Below are positions 1 to 8,866 of a stretch of DNA of 64,000 nt, in pieces. Numbering within the stretch: position 1 is the first letter of the stretch; every line of letters begins with the position of its first letter. This DNA comes from Thiomicrorhabdus chilensis DSM 12352 (GTDB lineage: Bacteria > Pseudomonadota > Gammaproteobacteria > Thiomicrospirales > Thiomicrospiraceae). The notes beneath the pieces were generated by a model. It was not told the DNA's origin. It did no database searches and worked only from the letters and a program-made list of their open reading frames with translations. Made by a program: the position numbers and the translations under genes. The stretch spans positions 624,072-688,071 of the forward strand of contig NZ_KI519609.1 of the NCBI RefSeq assembly GCF_000483485.1, written 5' to 3'.

Positions 1-56
1 GCTCAGCATGACAAGAGGGGGGCTCAGCATGACAGTTGGTGAGGACTCAGCATGAA
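1..56. repeat. tail of dispersed palindromic repeat, CTCAGCATGA iterated three times
   Basis: The first 56 bases hold three close copies of CTCAGCATGA, the terminal sequence of the dispersed palindromic repeat seen elsewhere in the window (for example 4209-4358 and 48351-48478). The rest of the element would lie before the window. About 90 AT-rich bases follow before glgA, with no convincing promoter. Confidence 0.55.
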
Positions 57-148
57 AAAAACGGTTAAGAATTTAAACAAATCTTTCACATTATTTGATT
101 TTACAATTGTTATAAAAAACACAATTAAACCTTAAAACGAGAGTGTTC

Positions 149-1666
149 ATGAAAATATTGTTTGCCACTTCGGAAGCGCATCCATTGATTAAAACCGGTG
201 GATTGGCGGATGTTTCAGGGAGTTTGCCGGATGCGTTGGCGGCATTGAAGCATAAGGTGCGTCTGGTGTTGCCAGCTTATCGGGATGTGTTGCAAAAAGT
301 ACCGGCCAAGAGCGTGCGTAAGGTCGCTGAGTTTGAGGTGGGCGGATGCGGCCGGGAGTTTGTGGCGACCATTTTGCAGGTCAAGGCCGGTGGGGTGGAA
401 GGTATCGATGTGCCGGTTTGGCTGGTGGATATTCCAGAATTGTTCGATCGCTCAGGTAACCCTTATCTGGCCGAGGATGGCACCGATTGGTGGGACAATG
501 GCGAACGTTTTGGAGTGTTTTCCAAGGTGGTGACCGAGCTGGCGATGGACCGAGTCGGTTTGAAGTGGGTGGCCGATGTGGTGCATGTCAATGATTGGCA
601 GACCGGCTTGGTGTCTGCCCTGTTGAGTATGGAAAAGAAACGTCCCAAAACCGTATTTACGGTGCATAACATGGCCTATCCGGGCAACTTTCCGCAGTCG
701 TTGTTTGCGCAGTTGAAACTTCCCCCTTCCCTGTGGGGTATGGAAGGCGTCGAGTTCTGGGGGCATTTCTCCATGCTTAAGGCAGGCCTGCTCAAATCCG
801 ATTGGGTGACCACGGTGAGCCCGACCTATGCCAAGGAGATTTGTTTTCCGGAGTTTGCCTACGGTTTCGAAGGGGTGTTACAGAAACGTTTTGAAGAAGG
901 CCGACTGATCGGGATTCTCAATGGCATTGACGAAGAAGTCTGGAACCCGGCAAAAGATGAATTGATCCACAAGAATTACTCGCTGGAAAAAGGTCGGGTG
1001 GCCAATAAAAAACGCAATAAGGCCTTTTTGTTAAACGAATTGTCGACCCTTAAAGGGTTGGATGAAAGCGCAATGACCAGCCAGATGGAAAATTGGCTGG
1101 AAGCACCGTTGATTGGTCTGGTGGGGCGTCTGGTGGAGCAGAAAGGCATCGATCTGGTGTTGCAAGTATTGCCGGATATGCTCGAACAGACCCAGGCCAA
1201 TTTCGTGTTTGTCGGAAGTGGAAATAAGGCTTATGAAGCCGAGCTTTCCCGTTATGCCCAACAGTATGCCGATCGCATCTGGACCTATATCGGTTATTCC
1301 GAAAGGCTGGCTCATCAAGTGGAAGCGGGAGCGGATCTGTTTTTGATGCCGTCGCGTTTCGAACCTTGTGGGCTCAATCAAATGTATAGCTTGGCGTATG
1401 GCACGCCTCCGATTGTCCACCATACCGGCGGACTGGCAGACACCGTTGTCAATGCCACGGATGAACATTTAAAGCAGGGCACCGCTACTGGATTCGTGTT
1501 TTACGATCCCAGTCGTTATGCCTTGAAATCGACCTTATTACACGCTTTGCACCTGTTTGGCAAAAAGCGCAGCTGGCAACAGTTGCAGAAAAACGGCATG
1601 CAACAGAATTTTGGCTGGAAGGCCAGCGCAAAGCATTATGTGAAACTGTATTCAGAGGAAAAATGA
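149..1666 (+). CDS. glgA: glycogen synthase (ADP-glucose type, GT5)
   Basis: GlgA transfers glucose from ADP-glucose to a growing alpha-1,4-glucan in the cytoplasm. The 505-residue protein has the family's N-terminal signature KTGGLADV near residue 17, where Lys and the Gly pair bind ADP-glucose, and the C-terminal GT-B signature EPCGLNQMYSLAYGTPP followed by HHTGGLADTV. Length is normal for the family. I start at ATG 149 rather than the in-frame GTG at 143, because GAGAG at 139-143 then sits five bases upstream. glgP follows after one base, so the two are surely one transcript for glycogen synthesis and breakdown. An octamer CAGGCCTG lies at 783-790. No branching enzyme or GlgC gene is in view. 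Confidence 0.95.
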   Translation: MKILFATSEAHPLIKTGGLADVSGSLPDALAALKHKVRLVLPAYRDVLQKVPAKSVRKVAEFEVGGCGREFVATILQVKAGGVEGIDVPVWLVDIPELFDRSGNPYLAEDGTDWWDNGERFGVFSKVVTELAMDRVGLKWVADVVHVNDWQTGLVSALLSMEKKRPKTVFTVHNMAYPGNFPQSLFAQLKLPPSLWGMEGVEFWGHFSMLKAGLLKSDWVTTVSPTYAKEICFPEFAYGFEGVLQKRFEEGRLIGILNGIDEEVWNPAKDELIHKNYSLEKGRVANKKRNKAFLLNELSTLKGLDESAMTSQMENWLEAPLIGLVGRLVEQKGIDLVLQVLPDMLEQTQANFVFVGSGNKAYEAELSRYAQQYADRIWTYIGYSERLAHQVEAGADLFLMPSRFEPCGLNQMYSLAYGTPPIVHHTGGLADTVVNATDEHLKQGTATGFVFYDPSRYALKSTLLHALHLFGKKRSWQQLQKNGMQQNFGWKASAKHYVKLYSEEK

Positions 1667-1667
1667 G

Positions 1668-4181
1668 ATGCCAAGTTCAATTGAAGCCAAACGCATGGAG
1701 CTGATCGCCGACATGTTGCAACATGTGGGCATGGAGAAAGAGGACATTGAGACCGATTTCCTGAAGTACCTGTGCCACACCCTGGGACGCAACATCAGCT
1801 CGGAAGACTATTACCTGTTCAAGGCGCTCTCCTATGCCACACGCGACCGTCTGATGACCCACTGGAAATGCACCTGGGAAGCCTACAACGCCAAGAAACT
1901 GAAAAAAGCCTACTATCTGTCGATGGAGTTTCTGATCGGGCGTTCCCTGACCAATAACCTGTTGAACCTAGGAATCGAAAATGAAACCGAACAGGCCATG
2001 TATGATCTGGGCTTGAGTCTGGAAGAGATTGAAGAGACCGAACGCGATGCCGGTTTAGGCAATGGTGGTTTGGGGCGTTTGGCGGCCTGCTTCATGGACA
2101 GCTGCGCCACCTTGCAGCTGCCGGTGATGGGTTACGGCTTGCGTTACGAGTACGGCATGTTCCGCCAAATCATCAAAAACGGGTATCAGGTTGAGGAACC
2201 CGATCACTGGCTGGGCATGGGGCCTTACCCGTGGGAAATTCAACGTGCCGAATACACCCAGGTGGTCAAATTCGGCGGCGAATCGCGCCAGTACATCGAC
2301 CCGGTGACCGGAGAAAGAACGGCGCACTGGGAGCATGCCGAAGTGGTGCTGGCGGTGCCGTTTGACGTGCCGATTCCCGGTTTTAAAAACAGCACCGTCA
2401 ACACCTTGCGCTTGTGGTCGGCGATGGCTCAGGAAGGGTTCAATCTTTCCGAATTCAACGCCGGTTCATACGATGAAGCCGTTGCCAGCAAAGCATCTGC
2501 CGAGAATATCACCATGGTGCTCTACCCGAACGACAGCAGTGAGAACGGCAAAGAACTGCGCTTGAAACAGCAGTATTTTTTGGTCTCCGCCAGTTTGCAG
2601 GATGTGGTTCACCAGTGGAAAAAACGTTACGGCAATTTCGACGATTTTGCCGAATACAATGCCTTTCAGTTAAACGATACTCATCCGAGTTTAGCGGTGG
2701 CCGAATTGATGCGTCTGTTGGTGGATAAGGAAAAACTTGGTTGGGAGGAGGCTTGGACGATCACCTCTAAAACCATGGCCTACACCAACCATACCTTGTT
2801 GCCCGAGGCGCTTGAAAAGTGGCCGGTGAGTCTGTTTTCAAGACTGTTGCCACGCCCGTTGGAAATCATTTACGAAATCAATCGTCGTTTTCTGATTGAA
2901 GTGGCGATGAAGTGGCCGGGCGATACCGATCGTCAGCGTCGTATGTCGATCATCGATGAGCACAATAATGTCAGTATGGCGTATTTGGCGATTATCGGCA
3001 GTCACTCCGTCAACGGCGTGGCCGCTTTGCATTCGCAACTGTTAAAAGACGGTTTGTTCAACGATTTTTACCAGTTGTGGCCGGAAAAATTCAACAACAA
3101 AACCAACGGCGTCACCCAGCGTCGCTGGTTGGCAGGATGCAATCCGGGCTTGCGTAGCCTTCTGAAAGAGCACATTGGCGAAGGCTGGATCACCCAGCTG
3201 ACCGAACTCAAGAAGATCGAACCTCTGGCCGAGGATTCCGAATTCCAGAAGGCCTGGTATGAGGTTAAGCAGACCAATAAACAGCGTTTGGCGGATATGG
3301 TCAAAAAGGAGACCGGGGTCGAGTTGAATGTCGAGTCGATGTTTGATGTTCAGGTCAAGCGCATCCATGAGTACAAACGCCAGTTGTTGAATGTATTGCA
3401 TGTGATTCATCTGTATTCGCGCATCAAACGCGGCGATGCCGAGAACTGGACCAATCGCAGCGTGATTTTTGGCGGCAAGGCCGCGCCGGGTTACGCCATG
3501 GCAAAACAGATCATCAAACTCATCAATAACGTCGCGGCGGTGGTTAACGCCGATCCGGATGTGGGGGACAAGTTGAAGGTGGTGTTTTTCCCCAATTACC
3601 GTGTCTCCGCTATGGAGGTGATCTGCCCGGGAACCGATCTGTCGGAACAGATCTCCACCGCCGGTAAGGAAGCGTCGGGAACCGGGAACATGAAGTTCAT
3701 GATGAACGGGGCCCTCACTATCGGCACGCTGGACGGAGCCAATGTGGAGATTCACGAAGCGGTCGGCGACGAAAACTTCTTCCTGTTCGGTTTGCATACG
3801 CCGGATGTGGAAGCCTTGCGCGGCGAGTACCACCCGCAAAGCTACATTGATCAGAATTACGATTTGCAGGCGGTCATGGGCTTGTTGGAATCCGGGCACT
3901 TCAATCAGTTTGAACCGGGAATCTTCAATGAGATTATCCAGTCGATAAAAAGCCCGAGCGATCCGTGGATGACCTTGGCCGATTTCCAGAGTTACGTGAC
4001 CGTTCAGGATGAGGCCGCACAGGCCTATCAGAATCGTCAAAACTGGGTGAAGAAAAGCATCATCAACTCCGCTCGTAGCGGCATCTTCTCCACCGACCGC
4101 ACCATGCAGGAATACAATGAGGATATCTGGCATTTAACGCCCTTGACAGAAGAACAGTTGGATTCTTGTATGAGAGTATAA
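1668..4181 (+). CDS. glgP: glycogen/maltodextrin phosphorylase (GT35)
   Basis: This PLP enzyme phosphorolyses alpha-1,4-glucan to glucose-1-phosphate. The 837-residue product is full length for bacterial phosphorylases (about 800-840). The PLP-lysine motif EASGTGNMKFMMNGALT is intact near residue 670, and the GNGGLGRLAACFMDS glycine-rich loop lies near residue 130. The start codon is one base after the glgA stop, with the AGAGGAAAAA run before it as ribosome site, so translation is probably coupled. glgA-glgP pairing without glgC or glgB suggests the remaining glycogen genes are elsewhere. The gene is followed by a repeat-rich spacer and no clear terminator. Confidence 0.95.
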   Translation: MPSSIEAKRMELIADMLQHVGMEKEDIETDFLKYLCHTLGRNISSEDYYLFKALSYATRDRLMTHWKCTWEAYNAKKLKKAYYLSMEFLIGRSLTNNLLNLGIENETEQAMYDLGLSLEEIEETERDAGLGNGGLGRLAACFMDSCATLQLPVMGYGLRYEYGMFRQIIKNGYQVEEPDHWLGMGPYPWEIQRAEYTQVVKFGGESRQYIDPVTGERTAHWEHAEVVLAVPFDVPIPGFKNSTVNTLRLWSAMAQEGFNLSEFNAGSYDEAVASKASAENITMVLYPNDSSENGKELRLKQQYFLVSASLQDVVHQWKKRYGNFDDFAEYNAFQLNDTHPSLAVAELMRLLVDKEKLGWEEAWTITSKTMAYTNHTLLPEALEKWPVSLFSRLLPRPLEIIYEINRRFLIEVAMKWPGDTDRQRRMSIIDEHNNVSMAYLAIIGSHSVNGVAALHSQLLKDGLFNDFYQLWPEKFNNKTNGVTQRRWLAGCNPGLRSLLKEHIGEGWITQLTELKKIEPLAEDSEFQKAWYEVKQTNKQRLADMVKKETGVELNVESMFDVQVKRIHEYKRQLLNVLHVIHLYSRIKRGDAENWTNRSVIFGGKAAPGYAMAKQIIKLINNVAAVVNADPDVGDKLKVVFFPNYRVSAMEVICPGTDLSEQISTAGKEASGTGNMKFMMNGALTIGTLDGANVEIHEAVGDENFFLFGLHTPDVEALRGEYHPQSYIDQNYDLQAVMGLLESGHFNQFEPGIFNEIIQSIKSPSDPWMTLADFQSYVTVQDEAAQAYQNRQNWVKKSIINSARSGIFSTDRTMQEYNEDIWHLTPLTEEQLDSCMRV

Positions 4182-4208
4182 GGGTCAGACATCCAGAGTT
4201 TTATTCTA

Positions 4209-4358
4209 TGTCACCCTGAGCTTGTCGAAGGGTCTCCAGCCGCCGTGCACACTATTGGAAGATGCTTCGTGAGGCTCAGAAAGACACGAATATTGTCATC
4301 CCGAGCGAAGTCGAGGGATCTCTAACCACCAGCAAGTGCCCTTGGAGTGCTCAGCATG
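4209..4358. repeat. two dispersed palindromic repeat copies between glgP and glmS
   Basis: The first copy (4209-4286) starts TGTCACCCTGAGCTTGTCG, has the internal spacer CCGCCGTGCA and ends with an inverted half from AGATGCTTCG to AAGACA. The second (4294-4358) starts TGTCATCCCGAGCGAAGTCG and ends GTGCTCAGCATG. The outer halves are mutually complementary, so each copy could fold as a long hairpin. The same family is found at eight or more other places here, including inside genes. Confidence 0.75.
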
Positions 4359-4424
4359 CCGCTACTTTTCACTCTGAATAAATGCGTATTATTTTAATAT
4401 CCGCCAAAAAACACACTTATGACA

Positions 4425-4433
4425 TGGTATAAT
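4425..4433 (+). promoter_or_regulatory. extended -10 promoter of glmS
   Basis: TGGTATAAT is a perfect -10 hexamer with the TGn extension. It lies 41 bases before the glmS start. No good -35 is present at the usual distance (the region is A-rich), which fits an extended -10 promoter. It may also serve the polysaccharide genes that follow with almost no gaps. Confidence 0.6.
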
Positions 4434-4474
4434 TTTCCACTTATATGTTTTAGACGGTTTTTGGAAGAAAGTGT

Positions 4475-6499
4475 ATGTGCGGAATTGTAGGCGGAGTCGC
4501 TGAGAGAAACATTGTTCCCATTCTATTGGAAGGACTCAAAAGGCTGGAGTATCGCGGTTACGACTCCTCCGGTATCGCCATTTTGGATACAGAAGAGCAG
4601 ATTCAGCGCATCCGTTCGCTGGGTAAAATCAAAAACCTCGAGCAAAAGATCAAGACAATAGATGCCAGCAATTTAGTGGCTAGGCGACGTGATGATCAAA
4701 ACTTTCAAGGCAAGATAGGTATTGCCCACACTCGTTGGGCCACGCACGGTGTGCCTGCCGAAAACAATGCCCATCCTCACATCTGCAATAATCGGGTTGC
4801 CGTGGTGCATAACGGCATCATAGAAAACTACCAACAGCTCAAAACCCAACAGCTGGAACAGGGTTACCGCTTTACCTCGGAAACCGATACCGAAGTGGTG
4901 GCGCATTGCGTGCATCGTGAATTGGTTAATGTCATCAATAATATCACCCTGAGCAATACTACCTCTGTCAGCCCTAACGTTACCCCAACTGTCATCCCGA
5001 GCGAAGCCGAGGGATCTCCAACCGACAATACACAACAGCAAAAGATCCTTCGGCAAGCTCAGGATGACAGTGACCTACTATTACAGGCCGTAACCAATGC
5101 CCTAAAACACTTTGAAGGCGCTTATGCATTGGGTGTCGTCGCCACCGATGATCCAGATACCCTGATTGCGGCACGTAAAGGAAGCCCTTTGGTCATCGGA
5201 GTCGGAATCGGCGAACATTTCATCGCCTCCGATGTCTCCGCGCTTTTACCGGTGACGCAAAGCTTCATTTTTCTGGAAGAAGGGGATGTCGCCAAAATCA
5301 CCCGTGAAGTGGTGACGATTTATGATGTCAATGGTGAGCAAGTGGAGCGTCCCGTCAAAATTTCCAACCTCACGGCTCATGCAGTCGAGTTGGGTGAGCA
5401 CCGCCACTACATGCACAAAGAGATTTTCGAGCAACCGCAGGCGGTGATTGATACCTTGGAAGGGCGCATCACACAAGATCATGTTTTAGTGTCTGCATTC
5501 GGCTATGAAGCCGAGGCCATTTTCAAAACCATTCAACAAATCCAAATCATCGCCTGCGGCACCAGTTATCACTCCGGCTTGGTGGCCAAATACTGGTTCG
5601 AAGACATCGTTGGTGTACCGTGTCAGGTCGAAGTCGCCAGCGAATACCGCTACCGCAATCCCGTCATTCAAGACAATACCCTGTTTGTCACCATCAGCCA
5701 GTCCGGCGAAACGGCCGATACCTTGGCCGCTTTGCAACAGATCAAGCTGCTTAAGAAAGTCAAAAACATCCCAACCCTCACAATCTGCAACGTCCCGGAA
5801 TCCAGTCTGACCCGTGAAAGCGATTTAACGTTCCTGACCCATGCCGGACCGGAAATCGGCGTGGCCTCCACCAAGGCGTTTACCACCCAGTTGGTAGCCC
5901 TATCTTTGTTGCTCACGGCGGTTGGTAAATCAATGAGTCTGATGTCAGAAGAACAAGAGCAGAAAATCGTGCACGGCCTGCAAAAACTACCAGGCCTGAT
6001 CAGAAAGGCTTTGCAGCATGAAGAGAAGATCATTGAAATCGCCCAGTGTTTTGCTGAAAGGGAAAGTGCGTTGTTTCTAGGGCGCGGCACTATGTACCCC
6101 ATTGCCATGGAAGGTGCGTTGAAACTCAAAGAAATCAGTTACATTCACGCCGAAGCCTATCCCGCAGGTGAACTCAAACACGGGCCTTTGGCCTTGATTG
6201 ATGAGCACATCCCGGTGGTGACCATCGCGCCGCATGACGACCTGCTCGAAAAGCTCAAATCCAACCTGCAAGAAGTCAAAGCCCGCGGCGGCCAGATGAT
6301 TGTGTTTGAGGATGAGCAATCCAATATCAGTTCTGAACCAGGGTTTAGGGTCATTAAGGCTACGACTAACGTAGGGCGTATCACCGCACCGATTACCTTC
6401 AACGTTCCATTGCAGCTACTGAGTTATCATGTTGCTTTGATTAAAGGTACAGATGTGGATCAGCCTAGAAATTTAGCGAAATCAGTAACGGTAGAATAA
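4475..6499 (+). CDS. glmS: glutamine-fructose-6-phosphate aminotransferase (isomerizing), with repeat-encoded insert
   Basis: GlmS makes glucosamine-6-phosphate from fructose-6-phosphate and glutamine, the first step toward UDP-GlcNAc. The N-terminal nucleophile Cys2 is present (MCGIVGG), as are the glutaminase motif HTRWATHG, two SIS domains (CGTSYHSG and LGRGTMYPIAMEGALKLKE) and the C-terminal NLAKSVTVE with the conserved lysine. At 674 residues it is about 65 longer than typical GlmS (about 609). Residues 173-198 are read from a complete dispersed palindromic repeat (4990-5069) in frame, between the glutaminase domain and the first SIS domain. A second, smaller extension lies near residues 60-75. 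The ring of essential motifs is intact, so the enzyme is probably functional. It heads the polysaccharide cluster and may feed it with UDP-HexNAc. Confidence 0.96.
   Translation: MCGIVGGVAERNIVPILLEGLKRLEYRGYDSSGIAILDTEEQIQRIRSLGKIKNLEQKIKTIDASNLVARRRDDQNFQGKIGIAHTRWATHGVPAENNAHPHICNNRVAVVHNGIIENYQQLKTQQLEQGYRFTSETDTEVVAHCVHRELVNVINNITLSNTTSVSPNVTPTVIPSEAEGSPTDNTQQQKILRQAQDDSDLLLQAVTNALKHFEGAYALGVVATDDPDTLIAARKGSPLVIGVGIGEHFIASDVSALLPVTQSFIFLEEGDVAKITREVVTIYDVNGEQVERPVKISNLTAHAVELGEHRHYMHKEIFEQPQAVIDTLEGRITQDHVLVSAFGYEAEAIFKTIQQIQIIACGTSYHSGLVAKYWFEDIVGVPCQVEVASEYRYRNPVIQDNTLFVTISQSGETADTLAALQQIKLLKKVKNIPTLTICNVPESSLTRESDLTFLTHAGPEIGVASTKAFTTQLVALSLLLTAVGKSMSLMSEEQEQKIVHGLQKLPGLIRKALQHEEKIIEIAQCFAERESALFLGRGTMYPIAMEGALKLKEISYIHAEAYPAGELKHGPLALIDEHIPVVTIAPHDDLLEKLKSNLQEVKARGGQMIVFEDEQSNISSEPGFRVIKATTNVGRITAPITFNVPLQLLSYHVALIKGTDVDQPRNLAKSVTVE
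4990..5069. repeat. full palindromic repeat inside glmS, read in frame
   Basis: The copy opens TGTCATCCCGAGCGAAGCCG and closes with the inverted half CAAGCTCAGGATGACA. It is translated as VIPSEAEGS...KILRQAQDDS within GlmS. This is the clearest complete copy of the family in the window. Confidence 0.85.
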
Positions 6500-6509
6500 G
6501 TAGAGAATA

Positions 6510-7562
6510 ATGAAGATATTAATAACAGGAACAGCAGGGTTCATAGGATTCCATCTTGCCAATAAACTTATCGCACGTGGTGATGAGGTTGTAGGTTTAG
6601 ATGCGATTAATGATTACTACGATCAAAATGTTAAATATGGTCGCCTTGAGTTTGCAGGGATTGATCAATCTCAAATTGAATATAATAAGTTAGTTAAATC
6701 GTCTAAAAACCCAAACTATCGTTTTATTCAGCTTCAGTTAGAAGATAAAGAAAATCTCTATAAACTATTTGAAGCTGAAAAGTTTGACGCAGTATGTAAT
6801 CTAGCGGCACAAGCTGGTGTGCGCTATTCAATTGAAAACCCAATGGCGTATATTGATGCCAATATTGTCGGTTTTATTAATATATTGGAAGCTTGTCGTC
6901 ACTATGGTGTAAATAACTTGTCGTACGCATCCAGCTCCTCGGTTTATGGGTTAAATGAATCCTATCCTTTTTCGACATCAAATAATGTTGACCATCCAAT
7001 GAGTTTGTATGCAGCTTCTAAAAAATCAAATGAGTTGATGGCGCATACCTATTCTCATTTATATGGGATTTCTACAACAGGTCTTCGGTTTTTTACTGTA
7101 TATGGCCCTTGGGGTCGCCCAGATATGGCGTTGTTTTTATTCACCAAGGCAGCGCTTAAAGGTAAGCCCATTAAAGTTTTCAATAATGGTGAAATGCTTA
7201 GGGACTTCACTTATGTGGATGACATTGTAGAAGGCATCACTCGTGTGATTGATAATCCTGCACAGCCTAACACGGAATGGTCAGGCAATAATCCAGACCC
7301 TTCGACCTCTTCAGCGCCGTATAAGATATATAACATTGGTAATAATAATCCAGTAAAACTTATGGATTTTATAGAAGCGATTGAAAAGGCCTTAGGTAAA
7401 ACGATTGAAAAGCAAATGCTCCCTCTTCAAGCCGGTGATGTGCCAGCAACTTATGCTAATGTTGATGATTTAGTTGAGAATTTGGGTTACAAACCAAGTA
7501 CGCCAGTTCAACAGGGTATTGATAACTTTGTTGCCTGGTACAGAGATTTTTTTAAAGTTTAG
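6510..7562 (+). CDS. NAD-dependent epimerase, UDP-glucuronate 4-epimerase type
   Basis: An extended SDR nucleotide-sugar epimerase of 350 residues. The Rossmann motif GTAGFIGFHLA is at residues 7-17 and the catalytic Tyr167/Lys171 lie in SLYAASKK, with the TVYGPWGRPDMA segment after them. The sequence LDAINDYYDQNVKYGRL near residue 31 is characteristic of the UDP-glucuronic acid 4-epimerases (CapI/LspL type), which convert UDP-GlcA to UDP-GalA. The gene begins ten bases after glmS and starts the sugar-nucleotide section of the cluster. Exact substrate cannot be fixed by reading; other UDP-sugar epimerases remain possible. Confidence 0.85.
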   Translation: MKILITGTAGFIGFHLANKLIARGDEVVGLDAINDYYDQNVKYGRLEFAGIDQSQIEYNKLVKSSKNPNYRFIQLQLEDKENLYKLFEAEKFDAVCNLAAQAGVRYSIENPMAYIDANIVGFINILEACRHYGVNNLSYASSSSVYGLNESYPFSTSNNVDHPMSLYAASKKSNELMAHTYSHLYGISTTGLRFFTVYGPWGRPDMALFLFTKAALKGKPIKVFNNGEMLRDFTYVDDIVEGITRVIDNPAQPNTEWSGNNPDPSTSSAPYKIYNIGNNNPVKLMDFIEAIEKALGKTIEKQMLPLQAGDVPATYANVDDLVENLGYKPSTPVQQGIDNFVAWYRDFFKV

Positions 7563-7596
7563 TAAAAGTTATTTAAGATTGAATTAAGGAAACAGA

Positions 7597-8862
7597 ATGT
7601 CTGACTATAAAATTGCAGTTATTGGTCTAGGTTATGTAGGTTTACCACTTGCCGTTGAATTTGCGAAAAAATATTCGACTATTGGTTTTGATATTGCACA
7701 GTGGCGAGTCGATGAGTTAAACCAAGGGCACGATCGAACTTTAGAGGTGGAAGACGATTATTTGGCAAAAGTTAATAAAGAGTGCGGCTTTAAATCTACT
7801 GCAAGTCTTGACGAAATCAAAGACTGCAATGTTTATGTTGTAACCGTTCCAACCCCGATTGATAAAAACAAACGACCAGATTTAACGCCTTTAATCAAAG
7901 CTTCTGAGTCGGTTGGTAAAGTGCTTAAAAAAGACGATATCGTCATTTACGAATCAACAGTTTACCCAGGCGCGACTGAAGAAGATTGTGTACCAGTATT
8001 AGAAGAATTCTCTGGATTAACATTCAATAAAGATTTTTATTGTGGTTATTCACCAGAACGAATCAATCCTGGCGACAAGGTGCACACGGTTACTAAAATC
8101 AAAAAAGTCACATCAGGCTCTACACCCGAAATTGGTTTGAAAGTAGACGCACTTTATAAAGAAGTCATTACAGCAGGCACGCATCTAGCACCAACCATGA
8201 AGGTTGCTGAGGCGGCTAAAGTCATTGAAAACTCTCAGCGTGATTTGAATATTGCCTTTGTAAATGAGCTGGCGGTTATCTTCAATAAGATGGGCATTGA
8301 CACCAGTGCAGTTTTGGAAGCGGCGGGCACCAAGTGGAACTTTCTACCATTCAAACCAGGCCTAGTCGGTGGACACTGTATCGGGGTTGATCCATATTAC
8401 CTGACCCACAAAGCACAAGAAATTGGGTATAACCCAGAGATTATCTTGGCTGGTCGTCGCCTGAACGACAATATGGGTGTTTATGTGGCTAACCAAGTTA
8501 TTAAGTTGATGATTAAAAAAGGTCAGAAGATTGAAGGGGCTAAAGTCTTAGTGTTAGGGATTACTTTCAAAGAAGATTGTCCAGATATCCGTAACTCAAA
8601 AGTAATTGATGTCATTAATGAATTAAAAGATTTTGGTACACAAGTTGACATTTACGACCCTTGGGCTGAGGCAGATGAAGTTAAGGAAGAGTATGGTGTT
8701 GATCTCTTGGCCAAAACTGTTCAGCCAAATTATAAAGATTACCAGGCCATTGTTTTAGCCGTATCTCACAAAGAGTTTGAAAATATCTCTTTAACAAAGA
8801 ATGATCACCAGGTGATTTATGACGTTAAAGGGTTTTTAGAAAGTGCAGATGCAAGGCTTTAA
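7597..8862 (+). CDS. UDP-HexNAc 6-dehydrogenase (TviB/WbpO type)
   Basis: A nucleotide-sugar dehydrogenase of 421 residues that oxidises C6 of a UDP-sugar to the carboxylate in two NAD steps. The NAD motif [16 protein letters not shown] is at residue 10, [14 protein letters not shown] marks the substrate loop, and the catalytic Cys261 sits in [16 protein letters not shown]. The [10 protein letters not shown] stretch and overall wording match the TviB/WbpO group, which makes UDP-GalNAcA or UDP-GlcNAcA, rather than UDP-glucose dehydrogenase. It follows the epimerase by 34 bases and probably supplies an acidic HexNAc unit to the polymer. Confidence 0.88.
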   Translation: MSDYKIAVIGLGYVGLPLAVEFAKKYSTIGFDIAQWRVDELNQGHDRTLEVEDDYLAKVNKECGFKSTASLDEIKDCNVYVVTVPTPIDKNKRPDLTPLIKASESVGKVLKKDDIVIYESTVYPGATEEDCVPVLEEFSGLTFNKDFYCGYSPERINPGDKVHTVTKIKKVTSGSTPEIGLKVDALYKEVITAGTHLAPTMKVAEAAKVIENSQRDLNIAFVNELAVIFNKMGIDTSAVLEAAGTKWNFLPFKPGLVGGHCIGVDPYYLTHKAQEIGYNPEIILAGRRLNDNMGVYVANQVIKLMIKKGQKIEGAKVLVLGITFKEDCPDIRNSKVIDVINELKDFGTQVDIYDPWAEADEVKEEYGVDLLAKTVQPNYKDYQAIVLAVSHKEFENISLTKNDHQVIYDVKGFLESADARL

Positions 8863-8866
8863 TTTA

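Noticed and set aside
3042-4133. Long reverse-strand open frame opposite glgP
   Set aside because: It lies wholly opposite a clear phosphorylase gene, has no start site or recognisable domains, and arises from codon bias of the real gene.
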